Assembly: GCF_028682475.1 (NCBI RefSeq)
Contig: NZ_JANHLE010000030.1
Span: forward strand, 1 to 64,000
Direction of reading: 5' to 3'
Length of the DNA stretch: 64,000 bases
DNA from: Pseudomonas putida
GTDB lineage: Bacteria > Pseudomonadota > Gammaproteobacteria > Pseudomonadales > Pseudomonadaceae
How positions within the stretch are numbered: the first letter of the stretch is position 1; every line of letters starts with the position of its first letter. Shown here in pieces: positions 1 to 15,710 of this stretch. The notes beneath the pieces were generated by a model, which made no database searches, was not told the DNA's origin, and saw nothing but the letters and a program-made list of their open reading frames with translations. The position numbers were made by a program, and so were the translations under genes.

Positions 1-266
1 ATACAAGAGGCATGCCATAAATTGCGCAAGCCTTGTAAACCGGGGCTTGCAGGCGTTCCTGGGGTGACTGGAGCGGTTTTCCAGCGGAAAACCCGATAAA
101 AAGTGCGCAACTTCTTGCGCAGTACTGTGCAAGAAGTTGCGCACTCGGCTGCAAGCCACGCGGGCCGTGGCCTGTAGCGATAAAAACGGGGTAAAACGGG
201 GGAATTATGCAAATTCGAGTGCGCAAGAAGTTGCGCACTCGATCAAGCGCGAAACATGCCGGCCGC
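1..266. repeat. Gene-free left edge with nested palindromes
   Basis: No credible gene is seen. Positions 102-145 form a 44-bp palindrome with no loop and a single mismatched pair, built from the 16-mer GCAAGAAGTTGCGCAC (129-144) and its inverse (103-118). A third copy of the 16-mer lies at 223-238 inside a perfect hairpin at 215-242 (12-bp arms TCGAGTGCGCAA, loop GAAG). That hairpin sits 24 bases past the glgB stop and may be a 3' processing or termination structure, although no T-run follows it. The family differs from the REP elements elsewhere in the window. Confidence 0.75.
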
Positions 267-2477
267 TCACTGCGGCCGCAAGATCAACACTCCCAACGGC
301 GGCAGATTCAACCTCAGCGACAACGGCTGGCCATGACTGGCCACGGCCTCGCTTGCGACCTCCCCGAGGTTGCCGTAGTTGGACCCGGCATACCCCTCGG
401 CATCGCTGTTGAGCACTTCAACCCAGCGCTCCCCGAATGGCACGCCAATGCGGTACCCCTCCCGCGGCACCGGGGTGAAGTTGGCCACCACCAGCAAGGG
501 TTCGCCACTGGCACTCCAGCGCAGCCAGGCATACACGCTGTTGTGCGCATCATCGCCGATCAGCCACTGGAAGCCTTGGGGCAGGCAGTCCTGTTCATGC
601 AACGCACGCTCTTCGCGGTACAGCCGGTTCAGATCACCCACCAGGCGCTGAATCCCCAGGTGCTCGGGATACTTGAGCAGGTACCAGTCCAGTTCGCTGT
701 CGTGGTTCCACTCCCGCCACTGGCCAAACTCGCAGCCCATGAACAGCAGCTTCTTGCCCGGATGCGCCCACATGAAGGTCAGGTACGCGCGCAGGTTGGC
801 GAACTTCTGCCAGCGGTCGCCAGGCATTTTGTCGATCAGCGAATGCTTGCCGTGCACCACTTCATCGTGGGAGATCGGCAGGATGAAATGTTCGGAGTAG
901 GCATAGATCAGGCCGAAGCTCATTTCGTTGTGGTGGTAGGTGCGGTGGATCGGGTCGTTCTGGATGTAGTGCAGGGTGTCGTGCATCCAGCCCATGTTCC
1001 ATTTGTAGGCAAAACCCAGGCCGCCCTGCTGGGTCGGCTGGCTGACCCCGGGCCAGGCCGTGGACTCTTCCGCGATCATCAGTGCACCCGGTGCTTCAAG
1101 GGCGACGACGTCGTTGAGGTGACGGAGAAAATCGATGGCTTCGAGGTTCTCGCGCCCACCATGGCGGTTGGGCACCCACTCCCCCGCCTTGCGCGAGTAA
1201 TCGCGGTAAAGCATCGAGGCCACGGCATCGACACGCAGGCCGTCGATATGAAAGTGCTTTAACCAGTGCAGCGCCGAGGCCAGCATGAAGCCGTGCACTT
1301 CGGTACGCCCGAGGTTGTAGATCAGGGTGTCCCAGTCCTGGTGAAAGCCTTCAAGCGGGTTTTCGTATTCATACAGCGCGGTGCCGTCGAAACGCGCCAG
1401 GCCATGGCTGTCGGTGGGGAAATGCGCCGGCACCCAATCGAGGATCACCCCGATCTGCGCCTGGTGGCAGGCATCGATAAAGGCGGCGAAGTCTTCGGCC
1501 GAGCCGTAGCGCGCGGTGGGCGCGAACAAAGACAACGGCTGATAACCCCAGGAACCACCGAAGGGGTGCTCCATGATCGGCATCAGCTCGATATGGGTGA
1601 AGCCCATTTCCTGAATGTAGGGCACCAGGCGATCGGCCAGTTCGCGCCAGTTGTAGAAGCGTGCCACTTCGCCGGTGTCGTCCAGCTCGCATTGCCAGGA
1701 GCCGGCGTGCAGCTCGTAGATCGACAGCGGCGCGCTGGTGGCCTGGCGCTCCACACGTTCCCGCATCCACTGCTGGTCTTGCCAGTCATGCGCCAGTGGG
1801 CCGGCGACCCTGGATGCGGTGCTCGGCGGCAACTCGGTGGCCCGCGCCAGGGGGTCGGCCTTGAGTGGCAGGATGCCTTCGCGCCCGAGCACTTCGTATT
1901 TGTAGGCTTCACCGGCCTGCAGGCGCGGCACGAACAGCTCCCAGACGCCTGAAGCGTGACGCAGACGCATAGGGTGGCGACGGCCGTCCCAGTTGTTGAA
2001 GTCACCGACCACCGACACCCGCCGGGCGTTGGGTGCCCACACGGAAAAACGCACCCCCTCGATAGCATCGATCTGCACCGGCTGCGCGCCCATGCTGGCA
2101 GACAGATCGCGGTGATTGCCCTCGGCAAACAGGTACAGGTCCATGTCCCCCAGCAACGGACCGAAGCTATAGGTGTCTTCGGTTATCTGCTCACCGCTGG
2201 CCCACTGAATCCGCAGCACATAGGGTTGCTGCTCGGGCAGATGGGCAATGAACAGGCCCGGCACCGGTTGCGGCTCCAGTTCCCCCAGCAGCCGCCCGTC
2301 GTCACGGGCCAGGGCATGCACGCTCAGGGCGTTGGGCAGATAGGCGCGGACAAACTGGCCGCCCGCACCATCCGGGTGCGGGCCAAGCACAGCGAACGGA
2401 TCAGCATGCTCGGCCCTGACCAGGGCATCGATGTCACGTTGATCCAGCCCGCCTTCCTCGCGCTTGCGTTGTTTCAT
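267..2477 (-). CDS. glgB: 1,4-alpha-glucan branching enzyme GlgB
   Basis: Branching enzyme (EC 2.4.1.18, GH13) that introduces alpha-1,6 branches into cytosolic alpha-glucan. The 736-residue protein has the expected N-terminal CBM48/early-set modules (the [20 protein letters not shown] stretch near residue 147), a central GH13 barrel and a C-terminal beta domain. Catalytic motifs visible are [13 protein letters not shown] (nucleophile Asp), MIAEEST (acid/base Glu) and [11 protein letters not shown]. It is the last gene of the minus-strand glgE-treS/mak-glgB operon: its ATG directly follows the treS TGA, with a GGGAG ribosome site inside the end of treS. In the GlgE pathway it branches the linear maltooligosaccharides made by GlgE. 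Length and motifs are normal for a proteobacterial GlgB. Confidence 0.97.
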   Translation of the reverse strand: MKQRKREEGGLDQRDIDALVRAEHADPFAVLGPHPDGAGGQFVRAYLPNALSVHALARDDGRLLGELEPQPVPGLFIAHLPEQQPYVLRIQWASGEQITEDTYSFGPLLGDMDLYLFAEGNHRDLSASMGAQPVQIDAIEGVRFSVWAPNARRVSVVGDFNNWDGRRHPMRLRHASGVWELFVPRLQAGEAYKYEVLGREGILPLKADPLARATELPPSTASRVAGPLAHDWQDQQWMRERVERQATSAPLSIYELHAGSWQCELDDTGEVARFYNWRELADRLVPYIQEMGFTHIELMPIMEHPFGGSWGYQPLSLFAPTARYGSAEDFAAFIDACHQAQIGVILDWVPAHFPTDSHGLARFDGTALYEYENPLEGFHQDWDTLIYNLGRTEVHGFMLASALHWLKHFHIDGLRVDAVASMLYRDYSRKAGEWVPNRHGGRENLEAIDFLRHLNDVVALEAPGALMIAEESTAWPGVSQPTQQGGLGFAYKWNMGWMHDTLHYIQNDPIHRTYHHNEMSFGLIYAYSEHFILPISHDEVVHGKHSLIDKMPGDRWQKFANLRAYLTFMWAHPGKKLLFMGCEFGQWREWNHDSELDWYLLKYPEHLGIQRLVGDLNRLYREERALHEQDCLPQGFQWLIGDDAHNSVYAWLRWSASGEPLLVVANFTPVPREGYRIGVPFGERWVEVLNSDAEGYAGSNYGNLGEVASEAVASHGQPLSLRLNLPPLGVLILRPQ

Positions 2478-5789
<3,312 letters not shown>

Positions 5790-5802
5790 GTTCGACTCCT
5801 TT

Positions 5803-7827
<2,025 letters not shown>

Positions 7828-7970
7828 CGATCGTTGCTCCGTTACGAGGTGGCGGTAAGAGTTCAGAGCCGATGGGGAGCGTGGGGTTCAAAAAAAATGA
7901 GCGATTGCGTCTGCCTGTAGTCGAAAACAACTGAACCCGATCGTCCCCAGCCCCGTTGCGAGGTCAAGCC

Positions 7971-8132
7971 ATGAACATTCCCATTCCGGCGGAAACGCCC
8001 GATCCGAATATAGACGACCCGACATTGCCGCCTGCAGTGCCGGATGAAGAACCCGATGAATTGCCGGTCAAGCCGACGATGCCGCCCACCGTGGGCGACC
8101 CGCCGAGTGACGAGCCGCCGGTGAAAGCGTAG
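7971..8132 (+). CDS. Small acidic proline-rich protein (53 aa)
   Basis: The reading frame ATG 7971 to TAG 8132 has a GAGG ribosome-binding match 8 bases upstream. The 53-residue product starts MNIPIPAETPDPNIDDP and ends SDEPPVKA. It is about one third proline and rich in Asp/Glu, with no hydrophobic segment, cysteine or signal peptide, so it is probably a disordered soluble peptide. It lies alone, divergent from glgE across a 143-base gap and followed by a REP pair. I do not recognise a function. Strong composition bias and the good ribosome site argue that it is translated; conservation among pseudomonads would settle it. Confidence 0.6.
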   Translation: MNIPIPAETPDPNIDDPTLPPAVPDEEPDELPVKPTMPPTVGDPPSDEPPVKA

Positions 8133-8160
8133 AAGATAATTTTTACATTTAAGTTGGCCC

Positions 8161-8237
8161 CCATCGCTGGCAAGGCCAGCTCCCACAGTGGACCTGCATG
8201 CACAGCACCGCGTGGGAGCCGGCCTTGCCGGCGATGC
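8161..8237. repeat. REP pair (inverted), GCTGGCAAGGCCAGC family
   Basis: Two inverted copies: CATCGCTGGCAAGGCCAGCT with TCCCACAG on the left and CGTGGGAGCCGGCCTTGCCG with GCGATG on the right. They lie between the converging ends of the small protein gene and the acyl-CoA ligase. Each copy can fold, and the pair can form a larger hairpin, as is typical of Pseudomonas REP doublets. Confidence 0.85.
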
Positions 8238-8249
8238 AGACGCCGCGGT

Positions 8250-9923
8250 CTAGCGGCTGGCGAGTTCTTCGATACTGATCTCGCGCATCCTGAACTTCTG
8301 CACCTTGCCGGTCACCGTCATCGGAAACTCATCGACAAAGCGGAAGTGACGCGGGGTCTTGAAGTGGGCAATGCGGCTCTTGCACCACTGTTGCAGCTCG
8401 ATTTCGCTGGCGCTGTGGCCGGGGTGAAACTTGATCCAGGCAACAATCTCCTCGCCATAGCGGTCATCCGGTATACCGATCACCTGCACATCCGCCACGG
8501 CCGGGTGAGTGAAGAAAAACTCCTCCAGTTCACGCGGATAGATGTTCTCGCCGCCGCGAATGATCATGTCCTTGTTGCGCCCGGCGATGCACACGTACCC
8601 CGCCTCATCCATGGTCGCCAGGTCACCGGTGTGCATCCAGCCAGCCGGATCGATGGACTCATGGGTGGCCTCCGGGTTGCCCCAATAGCCAAGCATCACG
8701 CTGTAACCGCGGGTGCACAGTTCACCCATCTGCCCGCGCGGGACGATGCAGCCGTGTTCGTCGACGATCTTGCTCTCCAGCTGCGGCTGGGTGCGTCCTA
8801 CCGTGGTCACCCGCAGTTCCAGCCCGTCATCGGCGCCGGTTTGCAGGGACACCGGGCTGGTCTCGGTCATGCCATAGGCAATCTGCACCTCACTCATGTG
8901 CATCTGCTCGATGACCCGGCGCATCACTTCGATCGGGCAGGTGGCGCCGGCCATGATGCCGGTGCGCAAGCTCGACAGGTCGAAGTCGCCGCGCTGGGGA
9001 TGGTCGAGCATGGCGATGAACATGGTCGGCACGCCATACAGCGCGGTGGCCTGTTCTTCAGCCACCGTGCCGAGGGTGAGCAAGGGGTCGAAGGCGTCAT
9101 TGGGATAGATCATGGTGCTGCCATGGGTAACGCAGCCCAGGTTGCCCATGACCATGCCGAAGCAGTGATACAGCGGCACCGGGATCACCATGCGGTCCTG
9201 CTCGGTCAGGCCCAGGCTTTCGCCGACCATGTAGCCATTGTTGAGGATGTTGTAATGGCTGAGGGTCGCGCCTTTGGGGAAGCCGGTGGTGCCGGAGGTG
9301 TACTGGATGTTCACCGGCTGGTCGAACTGCAGGCTGTGCTGACGGGCCTGGTAGTCGGCCGCGGTGGTCTGCGCGGCCAGCGCCGACAGCTGCGCCCAGG
9401 GCAGGAAGCCTGCAGGCGGCGTGGCATCTAGGCTGATCAGCCCGCGCAGCTCCGGCAACCGCTCGCAGCTCAGGTGCCCAGGCTGTTGCCCGCCAAGGTC
9501 GGGCAGCAGTTCAGCGAGCATGGCGTGATAATCGGAGGTTTTGAACGCCCCGGCGCAGATCAGCCACTGGCAACCTGACTGCTTGAGCACATACTCAAGT
9601 TCACTGGTGCGATAGGCCGGGTTGATGTTGACCAGGATCACGCCGATCTTCGCGCTGGCGAACTGGGCAATGCACCACTGCGCGCAGTTCGGTGCCCAGA
9701 CGCCCAAGCGATCGCCGGTCTTCAGACCCAGGGCCATCAGCGCCCGGGCATGCAGGTCAACGCTGTCAGCCAGTTGCTGCCAGCTGTAGCGCAGCTGCTG
9801 GTGGCGTACCACCAGGGCTTCGCGCTCGGCGAAACGTGACACGGTATTGTCAAACGCCTGGCCGATAGTCATGGCCAGCAAGGGCTTGTCCTGACGCCCC
9901 TGGGTATAGCTCGGTTGATTCAT
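8250..9923 (-). CDS. AMP-forming acyl-CoA synthetase of the liu locus
   Basis: ANL-superfamily ligase (557 aa) activating a carboxylic acid to its CoA thioester with ATP. Motifs visible are the phosphate-binding loop [16 protein letters not shown], the A5 motif [25 protein letters not shown], and the hinge/C-terminal part [20 protein letters not shown] with the final catalytic Lys in [15 protein letters not shown]. The start chosen is ATG 9923 (MNQPSYTQ) with an AAGGGA site; an ATG at 9983 would leave almost no leader beside the operator. It is divergent from liuABCD and shares its two palindromic operators, so the likely substrate is a short or branched acid such as isovalerate, or an acyclic-terpenoid acid. 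Substrate is inference; it resembles pseudomonad FadD-like enzymes annotated beside ivd. Confidence 0.9.
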   Translation of the reverse strand: MNQPSYTQGRQDKPLLAMTIGQAFDNTVSRFAEREALVVRHQQLRYSWQQLADSVDLHARALMALGLKTGDRLGVWAPNCAQWCIAQFASAKIGVILVNINPAYRTSELEYVLKQSGCQWLICAGAFKTSDYHAMLAELLPDLGGQQPGHLSCERLPELRGLISLDATPPAGFLPWAQLSALAAQTTAADYQARQHSLQFDQPVNIQYTSGTTGFPKGATLSHYNILNNGYMVGESLGLTEQDRMVIPVPLYHCFGMVMGNLGCVTHGSTMIYPNDAFDPLLTLGTVAEEQATALYGVPTMFIAMLDHPQRGDFDLSSLRTGIMAGATCPIEVMRRVIEQMHMSEVQIAYGMTETSPVSLQTGADDGLELRVTTVGRTQPQLESKIVDEHGCIVPRGQMGELCTRGYSVMLGYWGNPEATHESIDPAGWMHTGDLATMDEAGYVCIAGRNKDMIIRGGENIYPRELEEFFFTHPAVADVQVIGIPDDRYGEEIVAWIKFHPGHSASEIELQQWCKSRIAHFKTPRHFRFVDEFPMTVTGKVQKFRMREISIEELASR

Positions 9924-9984
9924 GGCGATCCCTTGTTGTGGTTGTTCTGGGAGCTGATTCAAGCGGGTCTTACTCTGGCGCATA

Positions 9985-10000
9985 TTTACGTTAACGTAAA
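9985..10000. promoter_or_regulatory. Palindromic operator, copy 1 (liu locus)
   Basis: Perfect 16-bp palindrome TTTACGTTAACGTAAA. Its identical partner starts exactly 50 bp away, on the same helical face (about 5 turns). It lies upstream of the acyl-CoA ligase. From memory it resembles the operator predicted by comparative genomics for the MerR-type regulator LiuR; no LiuR gene is present in the window. Confidence 0.8.
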
Positions 10001-10034
10001 GGTCATGGCGAGATTGACAGTCACACGGCTCAGG

Positions 10035-10050
10035 TTTACGTTAACGTAAA
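10035..10050. promoter_or_regulatory. Palindromic operator, copy 2 (liu locus)
   Basis: A second perfect copy of TTTACGTTAACGTAAA, 80 bases before the liuA ATG. Together with copy 1 it would let one regulator control both divergent transcripts. Confidence 0.8.
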
Positions 10051-10060
10051 GGTGATTGCT

Positions 10061-10088
10061 GATCGCGGGGCAAGCCCGCTCCCACAGC
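10061..10088. repeat. Single REP element, CGCGGGGCAAGCCCGC family
   Basis: GATCGCGGGGCAAGCCCGCT followed by CCCACAGC sits between operator copy 2 and the liuA start, inside the probable 5' leader. It is unusual among the REPs of this window in lying at a 5' rather than a 3' end. Confidence 0.75.
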
Positions 10089-10129
10089 CCCGCGACGAAC
10101 TCCAACAATAAACAACAGAAGGTGCCCGC

Positions 10130-11293
10130 ATGCATTACCCGACCCTGAACTTCGCCCTGGGCGAAACCATCGACATGCTGCGCGACCAGGTGCAGTCCTT
10201 CGTTGCTTCCGAGCTGGCGCCACGCGCTGCGCAGATCGACCAGGACAACCTGTTCCCCGCCGATATGTGGCGCAAGTTCGGCGACATGGGCCTGCTCGGC
10301 ATCACCGTCAGCGAAGAATACGGCGGCGCCGGCCTGGGCTACCTGGCCCACGTGGTGGCCATGGAAGAAATCAGCCGCGGCTCGGCCTCGGTCGCCCTCT
10401 CCTACGGCGCCCACTCCAACCTCTGCGTCAACCAGATCAACCGCAACGGCAACGCCGAGCAGAAAGCCAAGTACCTGCCCAAGCTGATCAGCGGCGAGCA
10501 CATCGGCGCCCTGGCCATGAGCGAACCGAATGCCGGCTCCGACGTGGTGTCGATGAAGCTGCGCGCCGAAGCGCGCGGCGACCATTTCGTCCTCAACGGC
10601 AGCAAGACCTGGATTACCAACGGCCCCGACGCCAACACCTATGTGATCTACGCCAAGACCGACCTGGACAAAGGCCCGCACGGCATTACCGCGTTTATCG
10701 TCGAGCGTGACTGGAAAGGCTTCAGCCGCAGCAACAAGTTCGACAAGCTGGGCATGCGCGGCTCCAACACCTGCGAGCTGTTCTTCGACAACGTCGAAGT
10801 GCCCAAGGAAAACATCCTCGGTGTGCTCAACGGCGGCGTGAAGGTGCTGATGAGCGGCCTGGACTACGAGCGCGTGGTGCTCTCCGGCGGACCAACCGGG
10901 ATCATGCAGGCCTGTATGGACCTGGTGGTGCCGTACATCCACGACCGCAAGCAGTTCGGCCAGAGCATCGGCGAGTTCCAGCTGATCCAGGGCAAGATCG
11001 CCGACATGTACACCCAGCTCAACGCCAGCCGCGCTTACCTGTATGCCGTGGCCCAGGCTTGCGATCGCGCCGAAACCACGCGCAAGGACGCTGCCGGGGT
11101 GATTCTCTACACCGCCGAACGCGCAACGCAGATGGCCCTCGAAGCGATCCAGATTCTCGGCGGCAACGGCTACATCAATGAGTTCCCGGCCGGTCGCCTG
11201 CTGCGCGACGCCAAGCTCTACGAGATCGGCGCCGGCACCAGCGAAATCCGCCGGATGCTGATCGGGCGCGAACTGTTCAACGAAACCCGCTGA
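10130..11293 (+). CDS. liuA: Isovaleryl-CoA dehydrogenase
   Basis: FAD acyl-CoA dehydrogenase (387 aa) converting isovaleryl-CoA to 3-methylcrotonyl-CoA, the first committed step of the leucine/isovalerate branch. Family signatures visible are [20 protein letters not shown] (FAD/substrate binding), [20 protein letters not shown], and [20 protein letters not shown] near the C-terminus. The Glu in [19 protein letters not shown] occupies the position of the catalytic base specific to isovaleryl-CoA dehydrogenases, which separates it from short-chain enzymes whose base lies near the C-terminus. It is first gene of liuABCD, with an ACAGAAGG-type leader before ATG 10130. It feeds the carboxylase encoded by the next genes. 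Confidence 0.96.
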   Translation: MHYPTLNFALGETIDMLRDQVQSFVASELAPRAAQIDQDNLFPADMWRKFGDMGLLGITVSEEYGGAGLGYLAHVVAMEEISRGSASVALSYGAHSNLCVNQINRNGNAEQKAKYLPKLISGEHIGALAMSEPNAGSDVVSMKLRAEARGDHFVLNGSKTWITNGPDANTYVIYAKTDLDKGPHGITAFIVERDWKGFSRSNKFDKLGMRGSNTCELFFDNVEVPKENILGVLNGGVKVLMSGLDYERVVLSGGPTGIMQACMDLVVPYIHDRKQFGQSIGEFQLIQGKIADMYTQLNASRAYLYAVAQACDRAETTRKDAAGVILYTAERATQMALEAIQILGGNGYINEFPAGRLLRDAKLYEIGAGTSEIRRMLIGRELFNETR

Positions 11294-11312
11294 GCACAAG
11301 GACAACGCGCCC

Positions 11313-12920
11313 ATGGCTACCCTGCACACCCAGATCAACCCGCGCTCGGCCGAATTCGCCGGCAACAGCGCGGCCATGCTCGAACAGGTCCAGGCCCTGC
11401 GTACCTTGCTGGCCAAGGTCCATCAGGGCGGCGGCCACAAGGCCCAGGAGCGTCACACTTCGCGCGGCAAACTGCTGCCGCGCGAGCGCATCGACCGCCT
11501 GCTCGACCCCGGTTCACCCTTCCTCGAGATCGGCCAGCTGGCGGCGCATGAAGTGTACGGCGAAGACGTACCGGCCGCCGGCGTGATCGCCGGGATCGGC
11601 CGGGTCGAAGGTGTCGAATGCATGATCGTGGCCAACGACGCCACGGTCAAAGGCGGCTCCTACTACCCGCTGACGGTGAAAAAACACCTGCGCGCCCAGG
11701 CCATCGCCCTGCAGAACCGCCTGCCCTGCCTGTATCTGGTGGACTCCGGCGGCGCCAACCTGCCACGCCAGGATGAGGTGTTCCCGGACCGCGAACACTT
11801 CGGGCGGATCTTCTTCAACCAGGCCAATATGAGTGCCCTGGGGATTCCGCAGATCGCTGTGGTCATGGGCTCGTGCACCGCGGGCGGCGCCTATGTGCCG
11901 GCCATGGCCGACGAGGCGATCATGGTCCGTCAGCAGGCGACGATCTTTCTTGCTGGCCCTCCGCTGGTCAAAGCGGCGACCGGTGAAGTGGTCAGCGCCG
12001 AAGACCTCGGTGGTGCCGATGTGCACTGCAAGACCAGCGGTGTTGCCGACCACTATGCCGACAACGACGAGCATGCCCTGGCCATCGCCCGGCGCTGCGT
12101 GGCCAACCTCAACTGGCACAAGCTCGGCAAACTGACCCACCAGGCGCCGATTGCTCCGTTGTACGACGCGCAAGAGCTGTACGGCGTGGTACCGGCCGAC
12201 GCCAAGCAACCGTTCGATGTGCGTGAAGTGATCGCGCGCCTGGTCGACGGTTCGGTGTTCGATGAGTTCAAGGCCCTGTTCGGCACCACCCTGGTGTGTG
12301 GCTTTGCCCACCTGCACGGCTATCCGGTGGCGATCCTGGCCAACAACGGCATTCTGTTTGCCGAAGCTGCGCAAAAAGGCGCGCACTTCATTGAGCTGGC
12401 CTGCCAGCGCGGCATTCCGCTGCTGTTCCTGCAGAACATCACCGGCTTCATGGTCGGGCAGAAATACGAAGCCGGCGGCATCGCCAAGCATGGCGCCAAG
12501 CTGGTGACCGCCGTGGCCTGCGCCCAGGTGCCGAAGTTCACCGTGATCATCGGCGGCAGTTTCGGTGCGGGCAACTACGGCATGTGTGGCCGCGCCTACG
12601 ATCCGCGCTTCCTGTGGATGTGGCCAAACGCGCGTATCGGTGTGATGGGCGCCGAACAGGCCGCCGGCGTGCTGGCCCAGGTCAAGCGCGAACAGAGCGA
12701 GCGCAGTGGCCATCCGTTCAGCGCCGAGGACGAAGCACGGCTCAAGCAGCCGATCCTCGACCAGTACGAGCACCAGGGCCACCCCTACTACTCCAGTGCC
12801 CGCTTGTGGGACGACGGTGTCATTGACCCGGCGCAAACCCGCGAGATTCTTGGCCTGGCGTTGTCTGCCGCCCTCAACGCACCGATTGAACAGAGCCGTT
12901 TCGGCATTTTCCGGATGTGA
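11313..12920 (+). CDS. liuB: 3-Methylcrotonyl-CoA carboxylase beta subunit
   Basis: Carboxyltransferase subunit (535 aa) of the biotin-dependent 3-methylcrotonyl-CoA carboxylase, making 3-methylglutaconyl-CoA together with the LiuD alpha subunit. It has the crotonase-like carboxyltransferase N and C domains. Visible are the acyl-CoA site around [20 protein letters not shown] and the C-domain glycine pairs in [19 protein letters not shown]. Length matches MccB/LiuB. It lies 19 bases after liuA and its TGA immediately precedes the liuC start, so the genes are co-transcribed. Confidence 0.96.
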   Translation: MATLHTQINPRSAEFAGNSAAMLEQVQALRTLLAKVHQGGGHKAQERHTSRGKLLPRERIDRLLDPGSPFLEIGQLAAHEVYGEDVPAAGVIAGIGRVEGVECMIVANDATVKGGSYYPLTVKKHLRAQAIALQNRLPCLYLVDSGGANLPRQDEVFPDREHFGRIFFNQANMSALGIPQIAVVMGSCTAGGAYVPAMADEAIMVRQQATIFLAGPPLVKAATGEVVSAEDLGGADVHCKTSGVADHYADNDEHALAIARRCVANLNWHKLGKLTHQAPIAPLYDAQELYGVVPADAKQPFDVREVIARLVDGSVFDEFKALFGTTLVCGFAHLHGYPVAILANNGILFAEAAQKGAHFIELACQRGIPLLFLQNITGFMVGQKYEAGGIAKHGAKLVTAVACAQVPKFTVIIGGSFGAGNYGMCGRAYDPRFLWMWPNARIGVMGAEQAAGVLAQVKREQSERSGHPFSAEDEARLKQPILDQYEHQGHPYYSSARLWDDGVIDPAQTREILGLALSAALNAPIEQSRFGIFRM

Positions 12921-12922
12921 CC

Positions 12923-13741
12923 ATGAGCGACTTCACTACCCTTGAATTGGTCAAGGACCCCCGTGGTTTCGCCACCCTGTGGCTGAGCCGGGAAGACAAG
13001 AACAACGCCTTCAACGCGCAGATGATCCGCGAACTGATCCTGGCCATCGACCAGCTCGGCACCGACGCCAGCCTGCGCTTCGTCCTGCTGCGCGGCCGTG
13101 GCCGACACTTCAGTGCCGGTGCCGACCTGGCCTGGATGCAGCATTCGGCGGCGCTGGACTACAACACCAACCTCGACGATGCCCGCGAACTGGCCGAGCT
13201 GATGTACAACCTGGCCCGGCTCAAGGTGCCAACCCTGGCGGTAGTCCAGGGTGCCGCCTTCGGCGGTGCGCTGGGCCTGATCAGTTGCTGCGACATGGCC
13301 ATCGGCGCCGTTGACGCGCAACTGTGCCTGTCGGAAGTGCGTATCGGCCTGGCCCCTGCGGTGATCAGCCCGTTCGTGGTGCAAGCCATGGGCGAGCGTG
13401 CCGCGCGCCGTTATGCCCTGACCGCCGAGCGTTTCAGCGGTGAACGCGCCCGCGAACTGGGCTTGCTGGCCGAAGCGTACCCGGCCGCGGAGCTGGAGCA
13501 GCACGTTGAACAGTGGATCGACAACCTGCTGCTCAACAGCCCGCAAGCCATGCGCGCCAGTAAAGAGCTGCTGCGTGAAGTCGGCCACGGCGAACTGACC
13601 CCGGCCCTGCGCCGCTACTGCGAGAACGCCATTGCCCGCATCCGGGTCAGCCCCGAAGGGCAGGAAGGCCTGCGCGCCTTTCTGGAAAAACGCAGCCCGG
13701 CCTGGCAGGCCGAACCGTCGAACAAGGAGCCGCGCCCATGA
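12923..13741 (+). CDS. liuC: Methylglutaconyl-CoA hydratase, crotonase family
   Basis: Enoyl-CoA hydratase-fold enzyme (272 aa from ATG 12923) that hydrates 3-methylglutaconyl-CoA to HMG-CoA. Oxyanion-hole segments are visible: GRGRHFSAGADLAWMQ and AFGGALGLISCCDMAIGA; the LCLSEVRIGLAPAVISPFV helix carries the catalytic Glu position. A GTG at 12917 overlapping the liuB stop is an alternative start, but the ATG six bases on is preferred. The gene overlaps liuD by ATGA. Downstream HMG-CoA lyase (liuE/mvaB) is absent here and must be encoded elsewhere. Confidence 0.93.
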   Translation: MSDFTTLELVKDPRGFATLWLSREDKNNAFNAQMIRELILAIDQLGTDASLRFVLLRGRGRHFSAGADLAWMQHSAALDYNTNLDDARELAELMYNLARLKVPTLAVVQGAAFGGALGLISCCDMAIGAVDAQLCLSEVRIGLAPAVISPFVVQAMGERAARRYALTAERFSGERARELGLLAEAYPAAELEQHVEQWIDNLLLNSPQAMRASKELLREVGHGELTPALRRYCENAIARIRVSPEGQEGLRAFLEKRSPAWQAEPSNKEPRP

Positions 13742-15693
13742 GCCGTACGCCGTTGACCACCCTGCTGGTTGCCAACCGTGGCGAAATCGCCTGCCGGGTG
13801 ATGCGCACCGCCAAGGCCCTGGGCCTGACCACTGTCGCTGTGCACAGCGCCATCGACCGCGAGGCCCGACACAGCCGCGAAGCCGATATCCGCGTTGACC
13901 TGGGCGGCGCCAAAGCTGCTGAAAGCTACCTGGACATCGACAAACTGCTGGCCGCCGCCAAAGCCAGCGGCGCCCAGGCGATTCACCCGGGCTACGGTTT
14001 TCTCTCCGAGAACGCAGGCTTTGCCCGCGCCATCGAACAGGCCGGGCTGATCTTCCTCGGCCCACCGGCCAGCGCCATCGACGCCATGGGCAGCAAGTCG
14101 GCGGCCAAGGCCCTGATGGAGCAAGCCGGTGTGCCGCTGGTGCCGGGCTACCACGGCGAAGCCCAGGACCTGGAAACCTTCCGTGCCGCGGCCGAGAAAA
14201 TCGGCTACCCGGTGCTGCTCAAGGCCACCGCCGGCGGTGGCGGCAAAGGCATGAAAGTGGTCGAGAGCGAAAGCCAGCTCGGCGAAGCCCTGGCCTCGGC
14301 CCAGCGTGAAGCGCAGTCCTCATTCGGCGACGCGCGCATGCTGGTGGAAAAATATGTGCTCAAGCCGCGTCACGTCGAGATTCAGGTATTCGCCGACCAG
14401 CACGGTAACTGCCTGTACCTTAACGAACGCGACTGCTCGATCCAGCGCCGTCACCAGAAAGTCGTCGAAGAAGCCCCGGCCCCGGGCTTGAGCAGCAGCC
14501 AGCGCCAGGCCATGGGCGAGGCCGCGGTCAAGGCCGCGCAGGCCATCGGCTATGTCGGCGCAGGCACCGTGGAGTTTCTGCTCGATGCCCGTGGCGAATT
14601 CTTCTTCATGGAGATGAACACCCGCCTGCAGGTCGAGCACCCGGTCACCGAAGCCATTACCGGTCTCGACCTGGTCGCCTGGCAGATTCGTGTGGCGTGC
14701 GGCGAGCCGCTGCCGATCACCCAGGATCAGGTGCCGCTCAACGGCCATGCCATCGAAGTACGGCTGTACGCCGAAGACCCGGCCAACGACTTCCTGCCGG
14801 CCACCGGACACCTGGCGCTGTACCGCGAGTCGGCGCCCGGCGAAGGCCGCCGGGTTGACAGTGGCGTCAGTGAAGGCGACAGCATTTCGCCGTTCTACGA
14901 CCCGATGCTGGGCAAGCTGATTGCCTGGGGCCAGACCCGCGAACAGGCGCGCCTGCGCTTGCTGGCGATGCTCGACGAGTTTGCCATCGGCGGTCTGAAG
15001 ACCAACATTGCCTTCCTGCGGCGCATCCTCGCCCACCCGGCGTTCGCCGACGCCGAACTGGATACCGGCTTCATCCCGCGCTATCAGGAGCAACTGCTGC
15101 CAGCGCCACAGCCCTTGCCGGCACTGTTCTGGCAAGCGGCGGGCGAAGCGTACATCCAGAGCCAACCATTGGCACCACGCCTGGATGATCGTCATTCACC
15201 GTGGGCGGCCAACAGCGGTTTCCGGGCCGGGGTACCGGCGCAGATCAGCCTGCACCTGAACAGCAATGGCCAGAACCAGGCCCTGAGCCTCAGCCATGCC
15301 AGCGCGCCGGCGTTCAAGCTGGAAGGCGAGCACTTGCTGATCGAGCACGACGGCTTGCGCCGCCAGCACCTGGCGATCCGCCGTGGCGACACCCTGTACC
15401 TGCAGTGGGACGGTGAGCTGCACGCGGTAACGCCGTTCGATCCGATTGCCGAAGCCGATGCCAGCCACAGCCACCAGGGCGGCCTCAGCGCGCCCATGAA
15501 CGGCAGTATCGTGCGGGTGCTGGTGGAGGTCGGTCAGGCGGTAGAGGCCGGTACTCAGTTGGTGGTGCTCGAAGCGATGAAGATGGAGCACAGCATCCGT
15601 GCGCCCCAGGCCGGGACGGTCAAAGCGCTGTTTTGCCAGGAAGGCGAGATGGTCAGTGAAGGGGCGGTGCTGGTGGAGCTGGAAGAAGCCTAG
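13738..15693 (+). CDS. liuD: 3-Methylcrotonyl-CoA carboxylase alpha subunit (biotin carboxylase/BCCP)
   Basis: Biotin-containing subunit (651 aa) with, in order: a biotin carboxylase N domain (LLVANRGEIACRVMRTAKAL), an ATP-grasp domain (ATAGGGGKGMKVV; FFMEMNTRLQVEHPVTEAI), a C-terminal carboxylase domain, a BT-like linker, and a C-terminal BCCP with biotinyl Lys in LEAMKMEH near residue 616. It carboxylates its biotin with bicarbonate and ATP for transfer by LiuB. It overlaps liuC by four bases and closes the operon; a REP pair and a GC hairpin follow. Confidence 0.96.
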   Translation: MSRTPLTTLLVANRGEIACRVMRTAKALGLTTVAVHSAIDREARHSREADIRVDLGGAKAAESYLDIDKLLAAAKASGAQAIHPGYGFLSENAGFARAIEQAGLIFLGPPASAIDAMGSKSAAKALMEQAGVPLVPGYHGEAQDLETFRAAAEKIGYPVLLKATAGGGGKGMKVVESESQLGEALASAQREAQSSFGDARMLVEKYVLKPRHVEIQVFADQHGNCLYLNERDCSIQRRHQKVVEEAPAPGLSSSQRQAMGEAAVKAAQAIGYVGAGTVEFLLDARGEFFFMEMNTRLQVEHPVTEAITGLDLVAWQIRVACGEPLPITQDQVPLNGHAIEVRLYAEDPANDFLPATGHLALYRESAPGEGRRVDSGVSEGDSISPFYDPMLGKLIAWGQTREQARLRLLAMLDEFAIGGLKTNIAFLRRILAHPAFADAELDTGFIPRYQEQLLPAPQPLPALFWQAAGEAYIQSQPLAPRLDDRHSPWAANSGFRAGVPAQISLHLNSNGQNQALSLSHASAPAFKLEGEHLLIEHDGLRRQHLAIRRGDTLYLQWDGELHAVTPFDPIAEADASHSHQGGLSAPMNGSIVRVLVEVGQAVEAGTQLVVLEAMKMEHSIRAPQAGTVKALFCQEGEMVSEGAVLVELEEA

Positions 15694-15710
15694 CTGCTGT
15701 CTGTCAGGGC

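Noticed and set aside
11514-12836. Long minus-strand frame (440 codons) opposite liuB
   Set aside because: Antisense shadow of MccB, with His/Val/Asp-rich sequence and no family motif.
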